A stretch of 30,730 bases of DNA from positions 1-30,730 of the forward strand of contig CAZPQQ010000035.1 of NCBI GenBank assembly GCA_964588665.1, given 5' to 3'. The notes beneath the pieces were generated by a model. It had not been told where the DNA came from. It searched no databases and saw nothing but the letters and a program-made list of their open reading frames with translations. This stretch comes from UBA2160 sp964588665. GTDB taxonomy: Bacteria; Chloroflexota; Dehalococcoidia; Lucifugimonadales; UBA1123. Positions 1-8,734 of this stretch are shown here, piece after piece; position 1 is the stretch's first letter, and each line of letters starts with the position of its first letter. A program made the position numbers and the translations under genes.

Positions 1-1
1 C

Positions 2-91
2 GAAGGTTGGGTCAGCTTTCCGGATGCTCCCGGCTGGGGCGCCGAATGGGACTGGGAACAGTTCGAAAAGAAGCGCGTGGCGACACTTTAA
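2..91 (+). CDS. Enolase-superfamily (mandelate racemase-like) protein, C-terminal fragment
   Basis: The frame starting at base 2 is open for 29 codons and ends in TAA; the rest of the gene lies left of the window. The peptide contains PDAPGWGAEWDWEQF. This matches the usual end of mandelate racemase/muconate-lactonizing enzymes, where a P-x-x-PGxGxExD segment closes the barrel and the capping region. None of the catalytic residues is in view, so the substrate cannot be named. Enolase-superfamily acid-sugar dehydratases often sit among CoA-ester genes in SAR202-type Chloroflexota, which fits the neighbours. The assignment rests on a short peptide and is moderate. Confidence 0.55.
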   Translation, partial: EGWVSFPDAPGWGAEWDWEQFEKKRVATL

Positions 92-105
92 GATACTGAC
101 GGCAG

Positions 106-129
106 CGCCTGTTTGTGCACAAACAGGCG
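106..129. repeat. Perfect 24-bp palindrome after the enolase-like gene
   Basis: Bases 106-129 form a perfect palindrome: CGCCTGTTTGTG followed by its exact reverse complement. It starts 15 nt after the upstream stop. As RNA it would fold into a 10-bp stem with a TGCA loop, but no T-run follows on either strand. It could be a terminator or mRNA 3' end, or an operator for a dimeric regulator acting on the CoA-transferase gene 239 nt downstream. A perfect 24-bp palindrome is very unlikely by chance in 30 kb. Confidence 0.6.
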
Positions 130-287
130 GACTGGCAAACGATAAGTGCAGAGGAGGCGCCTTCATGGTTGCCGGAATCGGTTTACGGTCCGGCTTGGCT
201 CCGACGGTCACTGCCACGTCTCTCGCTGGTCTGCGCCGCTGTCTTGCCGCTGGTCAATGTTGGCCAGCATGAGCCGCCTGCGTTGAA

Positions 288-316
288 TTGCGCGCCGCTT
301 GAGCCTGGCGTAGAAT
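288..316 (+). promoter_or_regulatory. Weak candidate promoter for the fused CoA-transferase gene
   Basis: TTGCGC (288-293) and TAGAAT (311-316) are separated by 17 nt. The -10 matches consensus at five of six positions, but the -35 at only three. A start near 323 would give a leader of about 45 nt before the ATG at 368. Confidence 0.25.
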
Positions 317-367
317 GCACCGCAGCAATTTGGCTCGTCAAAGGGCAGCTACAGAAGGAAGGCATCG

Positions 368-2800
368 ATGGAAGGCGCTTTGAGCGACCTGAAGGTCGTG
401 GAGTACAGCACAGGGATTTCCGGCGCGATGTGCGCCAAGGCCATGGCCGATTTCGGCGCGGACGTCGTCAAGGTTGAGTCTCCGGAGGGCGATGCAACGC
501 GACGGCACGGTCCGTTCCCGGGAGGAAGGCCGAACCCGGAAGCCAGCGGCATGTTCCTGTATTTGAACGCCAACAAACGCGGCGTGACGCTGGACCTTGG
601 CGTCGCCTCCGATCGCCGGCACATGGACAGCCTCCTCTCGGATGCCGACATCTTCGTCACGGATGTGCAACCAGCCGCCGCCGCTGAGCTCGGGCTTGGC
701 TACGACACCGTTGGCGCCGCCCATCCTAGCCTGATATGTGCCCACGTTACGCCGTTCGGCAACATCGGGCCGTACCGGGACTACCAGAGCACCGACCTGA
801 TCGTCTGGCATATGGGCGGCATGGGCTGGGAGACTCCGGCGTTCGCGGTGACCGACCCGGAGAATGAACCGCCGCTCAAAGGTAGAGGCAGCCAGGCAGA
901 GTTGCTCGCGGGATGGACCGCGGCAGCCTCGGCCATGGTAGCGTTCTACCATCGCGAAGCATACGGCGTCGGCCAAGAAGTCGATGTGTCGGCGTTCGAA
1001 GCGGTCGCGAACCACATTCGAGGTAACTTCGCGATGTTATCGAGCGACGCTTCGCTCCTGCCCCAGAACCGAGAAAAGTCGATGTTCCGCTGGACATGGC
1101 CGTGCAGCGACGGCTACGTCTCGATGGCGTTCATCTTCGACCATTGGTGGCAGGCCCTCAAGAAACTGATGGGCACGCCGGATTGGGCGGACAAGGATGA
1201 ATACGACGTTCTGGCAGGCCGTCGCGAACACATCGCCGAGATCGAAGACGGCATCATCGAATGGCTGCGCGACAAGACCAAATTCGAAGTGTACGAAACA
1301 CTTCAATCGGCCAGCGTGCCGTGCTTCCCTGTCTTGAACATGGCCGAAGTGCTCGACAGTCCGCACTACAGAGCGCGCGGGTTCTTCGTCGAGCAAGATC
1401 ACCCGGTTGCCGGAACCGTCAAACATCCGGGCGCGCCCATCCGATTGAATGGAACGCCTTGGGAGATGACGCGCCCTGCGCCAACTCTGGGTCAGCACAA
1501 CGATGAAGTTTTCGCCACCACGCGCCGGACTCAACCGCAACAGGTCGCGACTCCGAGCGGCGCGTCAAACGGCGCGCGTCCCGCCAACAAGCCGCTTGAG
1601 GGCATTCGAATTGTTGACTTCGGTTGGATATTGTCGGTTCCGCACTGTGGCGCCTGGCTCGGCTCACTGGGCGCGGAAGTGATTCGAGTCGAATCGAACA
1701 CGCGTCTCGAAATCGGTCGCACGGGCGGTTTGGCCAGACCAGCCAATGGCGCTCCGAGCCTGAACCGAGGAGCCCTCTGGAACGGGCTCAACTACAGCAA
1801 ACATGGCGTGACTCTGAACATTCGCGATCCCGAAGCCAGGGAGCTCGTCAAAGAACTCGTTGCCGTTTCAGACGTGGTTATGGAGAACTTTTCGACTGGT
1901 GTGCTGAACCGGCTGGGCTTGGGTTACGATGATCTGCGGAAGATCCGGCCCGATCTGGTCATGCTTTCCGGATCGACGATGGGGGTGACCGGTCCCGAGA
2001 GCGCCTCCACGGGTTTCGGACCGAACGTCTGCTCGTACGCCGGACAGCCGTTCGTTACGGGATACAAGGGCGGCGCTCCGCTGAACCAGGGCGGCAACTG
2101 GCCCGACTATCTGGTCGGCACGATCATGGTGTTCAGCATTCTGAGCGCGCTGCATCATCGCAAAAAGACCGGCGAGGGACAGTACATCGAAGCGGCGATG
2201 GCCGAGGTGATCTCGAGCATGCTGCCCGAGGCATTCATGGACTACACGATGAACGGCGTCCTCCACGAACGGGATGGCAACCACGACCCAAACATGTCGC
2301 CACACAACGTGTATCGGTCGCTAGGCGTGGATGAGTGGCTTGCCATTGCAGGCCGAAACGAAAGCGATTGGTCAGCGATCTGTGATGTAATCGGACAGCC
2401 CGCGTTGGCCTCGGATGCACGATTCGCGACGTTGGCTGATCGAAAGCGCAACGAAGCCGAATTAGACGCGATCGTCGGCGAGTGGGCGCGATCCTTGACT
2501 TCAACGAATGCAGCGACTCAGCTTCAGAATGCCGGCGTTCCCGCGGGACCGGTGATGGATGTCGTTGCACTCGTGAGCGACCCGCACTTCAGCAGCCGGG
2601 GGTTCACGATCGAGATGGAGCATCCGGAGACCGGCAAACTGGACGTTACGGGGCTCCCCGTGCGATTCAGCGCGATCCCGGACCTAGCCTACTTCCATTC
2701 CCCGCTGCTAGGCCAGCACAACGACTTCGTTTTCGGCGAAGTCCTCGGTCATCCGTTGGAGCGCGTCGAGGAATTGAAGGCCGCCAAAGCGATCCACTAG
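368..2800 (+). CDS. Tandem (fused) CaiB/BaiF family class III CoA-transferase
   Basis: This 810-residue protein is twice the usual length because two CaiB/BaiF domains are joined in one chain, about residues 5-385 and 408-800, with a Ser/Pro/Ala/Asn linker. Class III CoA-transferases move CoA between carboxylic acids through an aspartyl-CoA thioester. In the C-terminal half the family Asp appears as D580 (WPDYLVGT). In the N-terminal half the aligned position is Glu, E178 (QAELLAG). Both halves keep the ADVVKVES/AEVIRVES strand and end in LGQHNDEVF/LGQHNDFVF. The ATG at 368 follows the purine-rich AGAAGGAAGG. The acyl-CoA dehydrogenase gene starts 20 nt downstream, so they are probably co-transcribed. 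The natural acid substrate cannot be read from sequence. Confidence 0.9.
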   Translation: MEGALSDLKVVEYSTGISGAMCAKAMADFGADVVKVESPEGDATRRHGPFPGGRPNPEASGMFLYLNANKRGVTLDLGVASDRRHMDSLLSDADIFVTDVQPAAAAELGLGYDTVGAAHPSLICAHVTPFGNIGPYRDYQSTDLIVWHMGGMGWETPAFAVTDPENEPPLKGRGSQAELLAGWTAAASAMVAFYHREAYGVGQEVDVSAFEAVANHIRGNFAMLSSDASLLPQNREKSMFRWTWPCSDGYVSMAFIFDHWWQALKKLMGTPDWADKDEYDVLAGRREHIAEIEDGIIEWLRDKTKFEVYETLQSASVPCFPVLNMAEVLDSPHYRARGFFVEQDHPVAGTVKHPGAPIRLNGTPWEMTRPAPTLGQHNDEVFATTRRTQPQQVATPSGASNGARPANKPLEGIRIVDFGWILSVPHCGAWLGSLGAEVIRVESNTRLEIGRTGGLARPANGAPSLNRGALWNGLNYSKHGVTLNIRDPEARELVKELVAVSDVVMENFSTGVLNRLGLGYDDLRKIRPDLVMLSGSTMGVTGPESASTGFGPNVCSYAGQPFVTGYKGGAPLNQGGNWPDYLVGTIMVFSILSALHHRKKTGEGQYIEAAMAEVISSMLPEAFMDYTMNGVLHERDGNHDPNMSPHNVYRSLGVDEWLAIAGRNESDWSAICDVIGQPALASDARFATLADRKRNEAELDAIVGEWARSLTSTNAATQLQNAGVPAGPVMDVVALVSDPHFSSRGFTIEMEHPETGKLDVTGLPVRFSAIPDLAYFHSPLLGQHNDFVFGEVLGHPLERVEELKAAKAIH

Positions 2801-2820
2801 ACACCAACAGGAGCCTCGCG

Positions 2821-3984
2821 ATGGGAACGAACCTGTCCGGCGGAGAGACCGAAGTCTTGGAGCGGGCCGCTCGAATGGCTCGCGAGTGTCTGGAGCCGCG
2901 AGCCGCCGGTTACGATCGGTCGGCCACGCACCCCAAAGAGAGCTGGCATGACCTCTGGAAAGCCGGTTTCTTGGCGGCGGCGATTCCAAAAGAGTACGGC
3001 GGCCTGGGCTTGGAAATGCTGACGTGCGTAAAAGTGCTGGAGCGTCTGGCCTGGGGATGCACCAGCACTGCCATGACGATGCACATGCACTCGACCGTTC
3101 AGCGGTTCATCGCGGCCCTGTGCACACCGGAGCAGAAAGCTCGGTTCTACCCGGAGGTCGTGGAGCATGGCCGGATGTTAGCGAGTTGGGGCAGCGAGCC
3201 CGAGCGCAGAGGCGGGGCGGCGGTCCGAGACACCACGCTGGCTCCGACGGACGGCGGCTATCTCGTCAACGGCCGGAAGCACTTCTGCACCATGGCCGGG
3301 GCCGCCCACCTGTGTCTTGTCCATTGCAGCATGTCGGGCTACGATCAATTCGACGGATATACCCTTGCCCTGATACCCCACGACACCGAAGGCATGGAGA
3401 TATCCGGTGAATGGGACACGCTTGGCATGAGAGCCACCGTCAGCCCGGCGGTGTCGTTCACGGACTGCTTCGTCAACGCTGACGATGTGCTCGGCGAACC
3501 GGGCGAGGCGACTCGTGTTGGCGCGGGCCAAGGATTCGGCCTCGGGTATGCGGCCGTCTACATCGGGGCGGCACAGCGCGCGCTGGACAGCGCCGTGGAC
3601 TTCGCGAAAACTCAGCGGTTCGCGCCTGATCCGGAGCCACTCTCTCACAACATCCTGATCCAACGAGCGGTCGCGGAGATGACCATGTCGCTGGAAGGCG
3701 CCAGGCTCGTCCTGCACCAATCGGCGGATGGCTGGGAGTCCGCCGACTCCCAGCAACGGACGGTGTGGGCGGCTCGGGCAAAGCATCTGGCCATGGAAGC
3801 CTCGCTCTCCGTCACTTCGAAAGCCATTCAGACGGTCGGAGGCCGCGGCGCCCAGAAGGGCATGCCGTTGGAGCGGCTCCTCCGAGACGTTCGCACGGCC
3901 ACTCTGATGCCGCCGAACGCCGAGCGAGCTTTGGAGATCGTCGGCCGAGACGCGCTGGATGTCCAAGACGTCCCGCCGGCATAG
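2821..3984 (+). CDS. Acyl-CoA dehydrogenase-like flavoprotein
   Basis: This 387-residue protein has the acyl-CoA dehydrogenase layout: helical N-domain (1-120), beta domain with the flavin-contact stretch ASWGSEPE (121-128) and GYLVNGRKHFCT (146-157), and helical C-domain with QTVGGRGAQKG (337-347) and ERLLRDVR (351-358). FAD would oxidise an acyl-CoA at the alpha-beta bond and pass electrons to ETF. Where MCAD-type enzymes carry the catalytic base in a YEGT-like motif, this protein has LMPPNAER (362-369), with no Glu at the expected spot. The base may be elsewhere, or the reaction may differ. The open frame runs further upstream, but the ATG at 2821 is preceded by AGGAG and lies just after the CoA-transferase stop. 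Confidence 0.88.
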   Translation: MGTNLSGGETEVLERAARMARECLEPRAAGYDRSATHPKESWHDLWKAGFLAAAIPKEYGGLGLEMLTCVKVLERLAWGCTSTAMTMHMHSTVQRFIAALCTPEQKARFYPEVVEHGRMLASWGSEPERRGGAAVRDTTLAPTDGGYLVNGRKHFCTMAGAAHLCLVHCSMSGYDQFDGYTLALIPHDTEGMEISGEWDTLGMRATVSPAVSFTDCFVNADDVLGEPGEATRVGAGQGFGLGYAAVYIGAAQRALDSAVDFAKTQRFAPDPEPLSHNILIQRAVAEMTMSLEGARLVLHQSADGWESADSQQRTVWAARAKHLAMEASLSVTSKAIQTVGGRGAQKGMPLERLLRDVRTATLMPPNAERALEIVGRDALDVQDVPPA

Positions 3985-4009
3985 GGTGTAGTCGCAGGAG
4001 GCGCAAAAC

Positions 4010-4447
4010 GTGCCGCTTCATCAAGACAGTCCGACCGTGCTGAGCGTCATCGACGGCATGACGAAGAAGCGTCGAGAGCTCGTCATGCGGCTACGCGAGA
4101 TCATGCAATCGCTCGGCGGCGTCGAGGAGCGGACGCTGTACGATCACTTCTGCCGCGAATGGACGCCTGCTTTCTACACCAAAGGCACGCAGCTTTGCCA
4201 CGTGCACGATTTCGGCACCGACCTGAGGGCGACGATGTTTGTGGGCATGAAAACGCTGGAGCCGTATCTGATGCAGTCGGACGACCTGTCCCCAGCGAAC
4301 CATCGCGCCGTCGCCGAAACTCCTGCACCTCGCAATACGAAGGAGCTACGGATGCCGATCACGTCCAGGGAAGACATCAACGAATTCACTGCGCTGGTGC
4401 GCGTCAAATGGGAGTTCGTAAACGGAGCGCGGGCAGGGGATGGCTAG
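4010..4447 (+). CDS. Small conserved-looking protein of unknown function
   Basis: The protein is 145 residues with no signal peptide or membrane segment. The GTG start at 4010 is supported by a perfect AGGAGG (3996-4001) eight nt upstream, 25 nt after the acyl-CoA dehydrogenase stop. The N-terminal third is helical and basic (MTKKRRELVMRLREIMQ). The centre alternates hydrophobic and aromatic residues (FYTKGTQLCHVHDFGTDLRA, then FVGMKTLEPYL). The shape vaguely recalls small YdhG/DUF1801-type alpha-beta proteins, but I cannot assign a family. The operon position suggests an accessory role beside the CoA-transferase and dehydrogenase. Confidence 0.7.
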   Translation: MPLHQDSPTVLSVIDGMTKKRRELVMRLREIMQSLGGVEERTLYDHFCREWTPAFYTKGTQLCHVHDFGTDLRATMFVGMKTLEPYLMQSDDLSPANHRAVAETPAPRNTKELRMPITSREDINEFTALVRVKWEFVNGARAGDG

Positions 4448-4472
4448 CAGTAGCAGGTCGGCCTGCATTGAA

Positions 4473-4504
4473 AAACGGGCGAGCACCCTCGTGCTCGCCC
4501 GTTT
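4473..4504. terminator. Bidirectional intrinsic terminator between convergent genes
   Basis: AAACGGGCGAGCAC (4473-4486) and its perfect complement (4491-4504) form a 14-bp stem with loop CCTC. On the plus strand TTTCGATTT follows. On the minus strand GTTTTTC follows. It sits between the convergent genes ending at 4447 and 4561, so it can stop transcription from both sides. Confidence 0.9.
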
Positions 4505-4560
4505 CGATTTCCGTGATCGAACCGTCGTCAATGACTGCCGACGGCTGATTGCTGATCGGC

Positions 4561-5433
4561 TTAGATCGGCGTGCTGGCGGTTCCGACGACGGTCACCGTG
4601 CCGTCTTCCTTCTCCATCCAGACCGCGACATTGGCCATCTTCTTGCCGCCCTCGTTGACCTCGTCGGTCACGACGGCCTTGGCGACGATCGTGTCGTCGG
4701 GCCAAACGATGTTGGTGAATTTGACGTCCAGCTTGCTGCCCATGTACCAATTCGCGCCGAAATGTCGATCCATCAGATCGCCGACGTATGACAGCGACAT
4801 CTTGCCGCCGACAACCACTTCCTGGAAACCGAGCTCTTCGGCGGCTTCCTTGCTGGTGTGGTAGTTGCGGTTGCCGTGGAAGAAGGTGCCGCACATCTCG
4901 AGGCTGATCGTGTGCGGGTCGCTCTCGATCAGGTCTCCCTCAGGCATCTCGAACCTTCGCGCGCCGCCTTTGGCTTTCGGATCTCGTAGAGCCACGAAGC
5001 CGGACGACTGGCCGAACAGATAGCTTTGATGATGACGGCCCAATGCCATGACTGAACCGTCTTCGGCCAGTAGCTCGACCTGTTGCAAGACGACGGTCCT
5101 GTTGCGGTGCTCGTAGACGTCCAGCACCTTGGACCGGGCGCCGTACTGTGTCTCGGGCACGATAGGCGCGTTGACTTCCCACTGCTGGCGCATCCACAGG
5201 TTGCCGAAATTCTGCTTGAAGCCAGCTCCAGCGAAGCCGCCGTCGACCTCGGTCAGTGTCATCGAGGGCGTGTGCGATCCGCCGATCGGCGAGCCGGACC
5301 CATCGTAGAAATCCCTGTCCACCTCGAGTCCGGCGTAATAGTTGTTCATCATCTCCGTGTGGGCTACGAACTCCCGCGTACCAAGGTCTTTCCCGGCATA
5401 GGCCTCTTCCGGATCGCGTTGTTGACTGGCCAT
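4561..5433 (-). CDS. MaoC-like double-hotdog acyl-CoA hydratase/dehydratase family protein
   Basis: This 290-residue protein looks like two consecutive hotdog folds, the arrangement of MaoC-type hydratases/dehydratases that add or remove water from 2-enoyl-CoA thioesters. The C-terminal hotdog has FHGNRNYHTSKEAAEELGF followed by VVVGGKMSLSYVGDLM and VKFTNIVWPDDTI, corresponding to the family's helix, central loop and PGDT-like strand. The His of the hydratase motif is present (NYHTSKEAA), but the partner acid looks replaced by Asn, so catalysis is uncertain. ATG at 5433 is preceded on the minus strand by a clear AGGAGG. The gene is downstream of the ThDP lyase gene but separated from it by a terminator, and has its own promoter candidate. 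Confidence 0.78.
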   Translation of the reverse strand: MASQQRDPEEAYAGKDLGTREFVAHTEMMNNYYAGLEVDRDFYDGSGSPIGGSHTPSMTLTEVDGGFAGAGFKQNFGNLWMRQQWEVNAPIVPETQYGARSKVLDVYEHRNRTVVLQQVELLAEDGSVMALGRHHQSYLFGQSSGFVALRDPKAKGGARRFEMPEGDLIESDPHTISLEMCGTFFHGNRNYHTSKEAAEELGFQEVVVGGKMSLSYVGDLMDRHFGANWYMGSKLDVKFTNIVWPDDTIVAKAVVTDEVNEGGKKMANVAVWMEKEDGTVTVVGTASTPI

Positions 5434-5514
5434 TCTGTCCTCCTACGCTGATGCGTTTTCGTTCACGTAATCGGTCGCGGGCTTCCGAAGGATTGGCCCG
5501 AAGCGCTTCACGCT

Positions 5515-5543
5515 ATCCTACCACGAGCTATGGCATAAATCAC
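5515..5543 (-). promoter_or_regulatory. Candidate extended -10 promoter of the hotdog protein gene
   Basis: On the minus strand TGgTAGGAT (TG at 5523-5522, hexamer 5520-5515) forms an extended -10. GTGATT (5543-5538), 17 nt upstream, matches the -35 consensus at only three of six positions. The predicted start near 5508 gives a leader of about 74 nt. Confidence 0.4.
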
Positions 5544-5660
5544 GTGATCTCCGCGAGGACCGCAGCGCCATCTTGCGGTCGGCCGCCATGTCGCCTTGGG
5601 CAGACTCACACGGAGTCAGGGAGACTGGCAAACGACTGTGGCCGGACTCCGGAAACGAAA

Positions 5661-5687
5661 ACAGGGGCGACGCTGTGTCGCCCCTGT
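5661..5687 (-). terminator. Intrinsic terminator of the CoA-transferase/ThDP-lyase operon
   Basis: ACAGGGGCGAC and its perfect complement form an 11-bp stem with a 5-nt loop. Read on the minus strand the stem runs into TTTTCGTTT. It lies 26 nt past the end of the ThDP enzyme gene (5713), so it separates that operon from the hotdog gene. Confidence 0.9.
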
Positions 5688-5712
5688 CGGTCAGCCTAGT
5701 TCCGCGTAATGG

Positions 5713-7377
5713 CTAGTACTGGCGCTGTTGCCTCGAACGGCCGCCCATGTCCGCATAGGCGAACTGCGGGTCCGTCACCACGTCGAGCAACGCGGGTTTG
5801 CCCGAGTTGAACGCGCGCTCCAGTGCTGGAGTGATCTGCGCGGGGTCTGTGACCCGCTCGCCGTAACCGCCCAATCCCTCCATGACCTTGGCGTAGTCGG
5901 TCTCTTGCGAGAGGAACGTCCCCAGAGCCCGGCCCGTGCGCCGGAACACGCCCTGCGTTGTCTGGTTCCACGCGCCGTTGTTGGCCACGATGGATACGAT
6001 GGGCAGGTTGAACCGCACGTAGGTCTCGATGTCGAAGCCGGTGAGACCGAATGCGCCGTCGCCGTACACGATGCAGACCTGCTTGCCGGGCCTTGCAAGC
6101 TGCGCCGCGGCTGCGAACCCGCTGCCGGCGCCGAGGCAGCCGAACTGTCCCGGGTCCAGCCAGTGACCGGGTTCGTTGATGTTGAGGACACGCGCGGCGA
6201 ACGTGACGATGTCACCGCCGTCCCCGACAACCGTTGCATCTTTGTCAAGAAAGTCTCGGAGGTCGCCGACAAGCCTCATTGGGTGGATGGGGTCGGCGTC
6301 GCTCTTGAGCATCGGCTCGTCGACTGCCTTGAGGGCTCGATCCTCCGTGACGACCTCTTCGACCCATTCGCGACCCGGCGACCTGTACTTGCGGGCTTTG
6401 AGCTCGTCGATGATCTGTCGAAGGATCGCCTTGGAGTCGCCGGCGATTCCAACGTCGATATTCCTGTTCTGACCGATCTTGCTGGCGTCCTGCATGATTT
6501 CGATCAGTCGCGGGTTCTGCGGGAACATTCGGTCCGAGCCGTAGCCCAACCGGAAGTCGATGGGCGTCCCGAGGAGCAGAACCGTGTCGGCCTTGACCAG
6601 AGCGTATCGCCTGCCCAGACTGCCGAGGTTCGGATGATCGGCGGGCAGCGATCCGCGACCCATTGCGTTGAGGAACACGGGCGAGTCAATCATCTCTACG
6701 AACTCGCGTAGCTCATCCGACGCCTGGGTCCACCAGATATCTGAGCCCGCAAGAATCATCGGGCGCTCGGTTTCCATCAAGATGTCTGCCATCTTGCTGA
6801 TGTACTCGGGATCGCCGTATGCTCGAGACTCGGTGCGGTAGGCTTCGGGATAGATTACGTCATCTTCTTCGCATTTGCCGTTGACGATGTCTGAAGGAAT
6901 CTCAAGGTAGACCGGTCCCGGAATGCCTGACATGGCATGCCGGAACGCGATCGACACGTAGTTGGGTATACGGTCGACGCGTTTAACCTGCTCCGCAAAT
7001 TTCGTGACGGGTTTGAGGAATGTCGCGCTGTCAAAGTCCTGCAGACCACCCATGAGGTGCTCTGAAATGGCGGCGTTGCCGCCGATCAGGAGCATCGGGC
7101 TCGGCGCCTGAAATGCGTTGGCGATGCCGGTCACGGCGTCGGTCACGCCGGGGCCAGCCGTCACGATGCAGACACCTGGCTTGCCGGTGACTTTCGCCCA
7201 ACCCTCGGCGGCGTGGGCGGCGACCTGCTCGTGTCTGAAGTCGATTATCTTAATGCCTTCGGCGTCGCAACCCTCGTATAGGTTGTAGATGTGACCGCCG
7301 TTCAGGGTGAAAATGTATTCGACGCCCTCCCTCTTAAGCGCTTTGCCGAAGAGGCGTCCTCCGTCTATCTCTGCCAA
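5713..7377 (-). CDS. ThDP-dependent enzyme (2-hydroxyacyl-CoA lyase / oxalyl-CoA decarboxylase / acetolactate synthase superfamily)
   Basis: This 554-residue protein has the three domains of this superfamily: Pyr domain (1-170), central Rossmann-like domain (190-340) and ThDP/Mg-binding PP domain (360-540). The catalytic Glu that activates the cofactor is E50 (DFRHEQVAAHAAEGW). The metal motif is GDG (439-441) followed 25 residues later by NN (466-467). The N-terminal loop reads TLNGGHIYNL rather than the GIP loop typical of oxalyl-CoA decarboxylases, so oxalyl-CoA, 2-hydroxyacyl-CoA and acetolactate chemistry all remain possible. The gene starts with TTG; AGGAGGAG ends 3 nt upstream and no nearby ATG competes. 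It lies 33 nt after a CoA-transferase gene, like frc-oxc or CoA-transferase/HACL pairs, which favours a CoA-thioester substrate. Confidence 0.85.
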   Translation of the reverse strand: MAEIDGGRLFGKALKREGVEYIFTLNGGHIYNLYEGCDAEGIKIIDFRHEQVAAHAAEGWAKVTGKPGVCIVTAGPGVTDAVTGIANAFQAPSPMLLIGGNAAISEHLMGGLQDFDSATFLKPVTKFAEQVKRVDRIPNYVSIAFRHAMSGIPGPVYLEIPSDIVNGKCEEDDVIYPEAYRTESRAYGDPEYISKMADILMETERPMILAGSDIWWTQASDELREFVEMIDSPVFLNAMGRGSLPADHPNLGSLGRRYALVKADTVLLLGTPIDFRLGYGSDRMFPQNPRLIEIMQDASKIGQNRNIDVGIAGDSKAILRQIIDELKARKYRSPGREWVEEVVTEDRALKAVDEPMLKSDADPIHPMRLVGDLRDFLDKDATVVGDGGDIVTFAARVLNINEPGHWLDPGQFGCLGAGSGFAAAAQLARPGKQVCIVYGDGAFGLTGFDIETYVRFNLPIVSIVANNGAWNQTTQGVFRRTGRALGTFLSQETDYAKVMEGLGGYGERVTDPAQITPALERAFNSGKPALLDVVTDPQFAYADMGGRSRQQRQY

Positions 7378-7410
7378 TGTCTCCTCCTAAGGTAGTGGCT
7401 GAATTCCGAT

Positions 7411-8655
7411 TTATAGTATCACGTTCTTGTTCTGGAGGTCGCTTATATCGTCCCAGGTGTAGCCAAGCTCGTCGATCAGGACTTCTTCCGTGTGTTGGCC
7501 GAGTTGGGGCGCTTCCCGCCAGATCTTGGCCGGGGTCTTGCTGTAGTGGTTGGGGTGGTTGCACATCTTCACCGTCCCGATCGACGGGTGGTCGAACTCG
7601 GTGATGTAGTCGTTGGCGATCACTTGCGGATCGTCCTGCAATTCGTGGATGTGCTGAACTTTGGCGTAGATGAAATCGCCGGAGGTGCGGAACGCCGCGT
7701 CCCACTCGTCGTAGGTCTTCGTGGCCATCGCCTTATCCATTTCGCGAACGAGCGCCGTACCGTTTTCCATCCTCGAGTCCATCGAATCAAATCGAGGGTC
7801 GTCGATCAAGTGCGTGAGCCCCATCACCGTCATCAGCGGTACCCATTGACGGTCTGGCTGAAGGTGCATCAGTTGGACCCACCGTCCGTCTTTGCACTCG
7901 TAAATATTGGCGAGCGCATTTCGCGGGTTGAGGCGGTCGTAAGCTTCGAACGCCCCTGATCTCATCATGGTCATGCTAATTCCCAACCCCTGGAGCCACA
8001 TGTTGGCGCTGAGGTGGGATGCGTCGACCTTCTGGCCGATGCCTTGGATATGCCTGGCGACGAGCGCCGCGAGGACACCCTGGCAGAGCATGATCGCGCC
8101 CATCTGATCGGACACGCCTTGCGTGATGCGCGTCGGCTCTTTGACGCCGACTGGCGTTGCGGACATCATCAGGCCTGCCCGAGCCTGGCCGCAGCCGTCG
8201 AACGAGGGCAAGTACGCGTCCGGCCCCTCCGGTCCGTAACCCGATGCGGAGCCGTAGATCAGCATGGGGTTGATTTCGCTGAGGGTTTCGTAGCCCACGT
8301 TGAGCCTCTCGGCCACTCCCTTGCGGAAGTTCTGCACGAAGATGTCGGCATTCTTCACCAGTTTGTGGATGATTTCCTGGCCCTCTTTAGTTTTCAGGTT
8401 GACGGCGATCCCGCGCTTGTTGCGGTTGTTGGTCTCGAAGTAGACGTTGCGGCCCTCCGGAAGGCCCGTGCGCAGCGTGCTGGCTCTCGCCAAACCACGG
8501 CCGGAGTCGCCGTCGAGGGCTTCGATCTTGAGGACGTCTGCGCCCATGTCGCCCATCATGGCGGAGGACATCGGCCCGAATTGCCACATGGTCCAATCCA
8601 AGACGCGCACGCCCTTCAGAGGTCCACTGGCTCCAGCTTCATACGCAGCGTTCAC
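7411..8655 (-). CDS. CaiB/BaiF family class III CoA-transferase
   Basis: This 414-residue single-domain class III CoA-transferase has the family signatures GVRVLDW at the N-terminus, GDMGADVLKIE (35-45), NNRNKRGIAVNLK (76-88), FRKGVAERLNVGY (110-122) and LGQHTEEVL near the end. The catalytic Asp is probably D183 in TQGVSDQMGA. The GTG start at 8655 is chosen because GGAGG lies six nt upstream on the minus strand and the family N-terminus begins just after it; the frame is open further but that part resembles no transferase. It is the first gene of a two-gene unit with the ThDP enzyme. Together they probably activate an acid as its CoA ester and cleave or decarboxylate it. Substrate unknown. 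Confidence 0.9.
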   Translation of the reverse strand: MNAAYEAGASGPLKGVRVLDWTMWQFGPMSSAMMGDMGADVLKIEALDGDSGRGLARASTLRTGLPEGRNVYFETNNRNKRGIAVNLKTKEGQEIIHKLVKNADIFVQNFRKGVAERLNVGYETLSEINPMLIYGSASGYGPEGPDAYLPSFDGCGQARAGLMMSATPVGVKEPTRITQGVSDQMGAIMLCQGVLAALVARHIQGIGQKVDASHLSANMWLQGLGISMTMMRSGAFEAYDRLNPRNALANIYECKDGRWVQLMHLQPDRQWVPLMTVMGLTHLIDDPRFDSMDSRMENGTALVREMDKAMATKTYDEWDAAFRTSGDFIYAKVQHIHELQDDPQVIANDYITEFDHPSIGTVKMCNHPNHYSKTPAKIWREAPQLGQHTEEVLIDELGYTWDDISDLQNKNVIL

Positions 8656-8734
8656 TTGATGCCTCCGGCGTGTTTGACTGTTAGATTTCGACCGCGATCC
8701 GACGCTTCTGGGCCGCGTTTTTCGCGACAGCGGG

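Noticed and set aside
130..142. 13-bp match GACTGGCAAACGA shared with 5623-5635
   Set aside because: Several exact 13-bp matches are expected by chance in 30 kb, and the flanks do not align.
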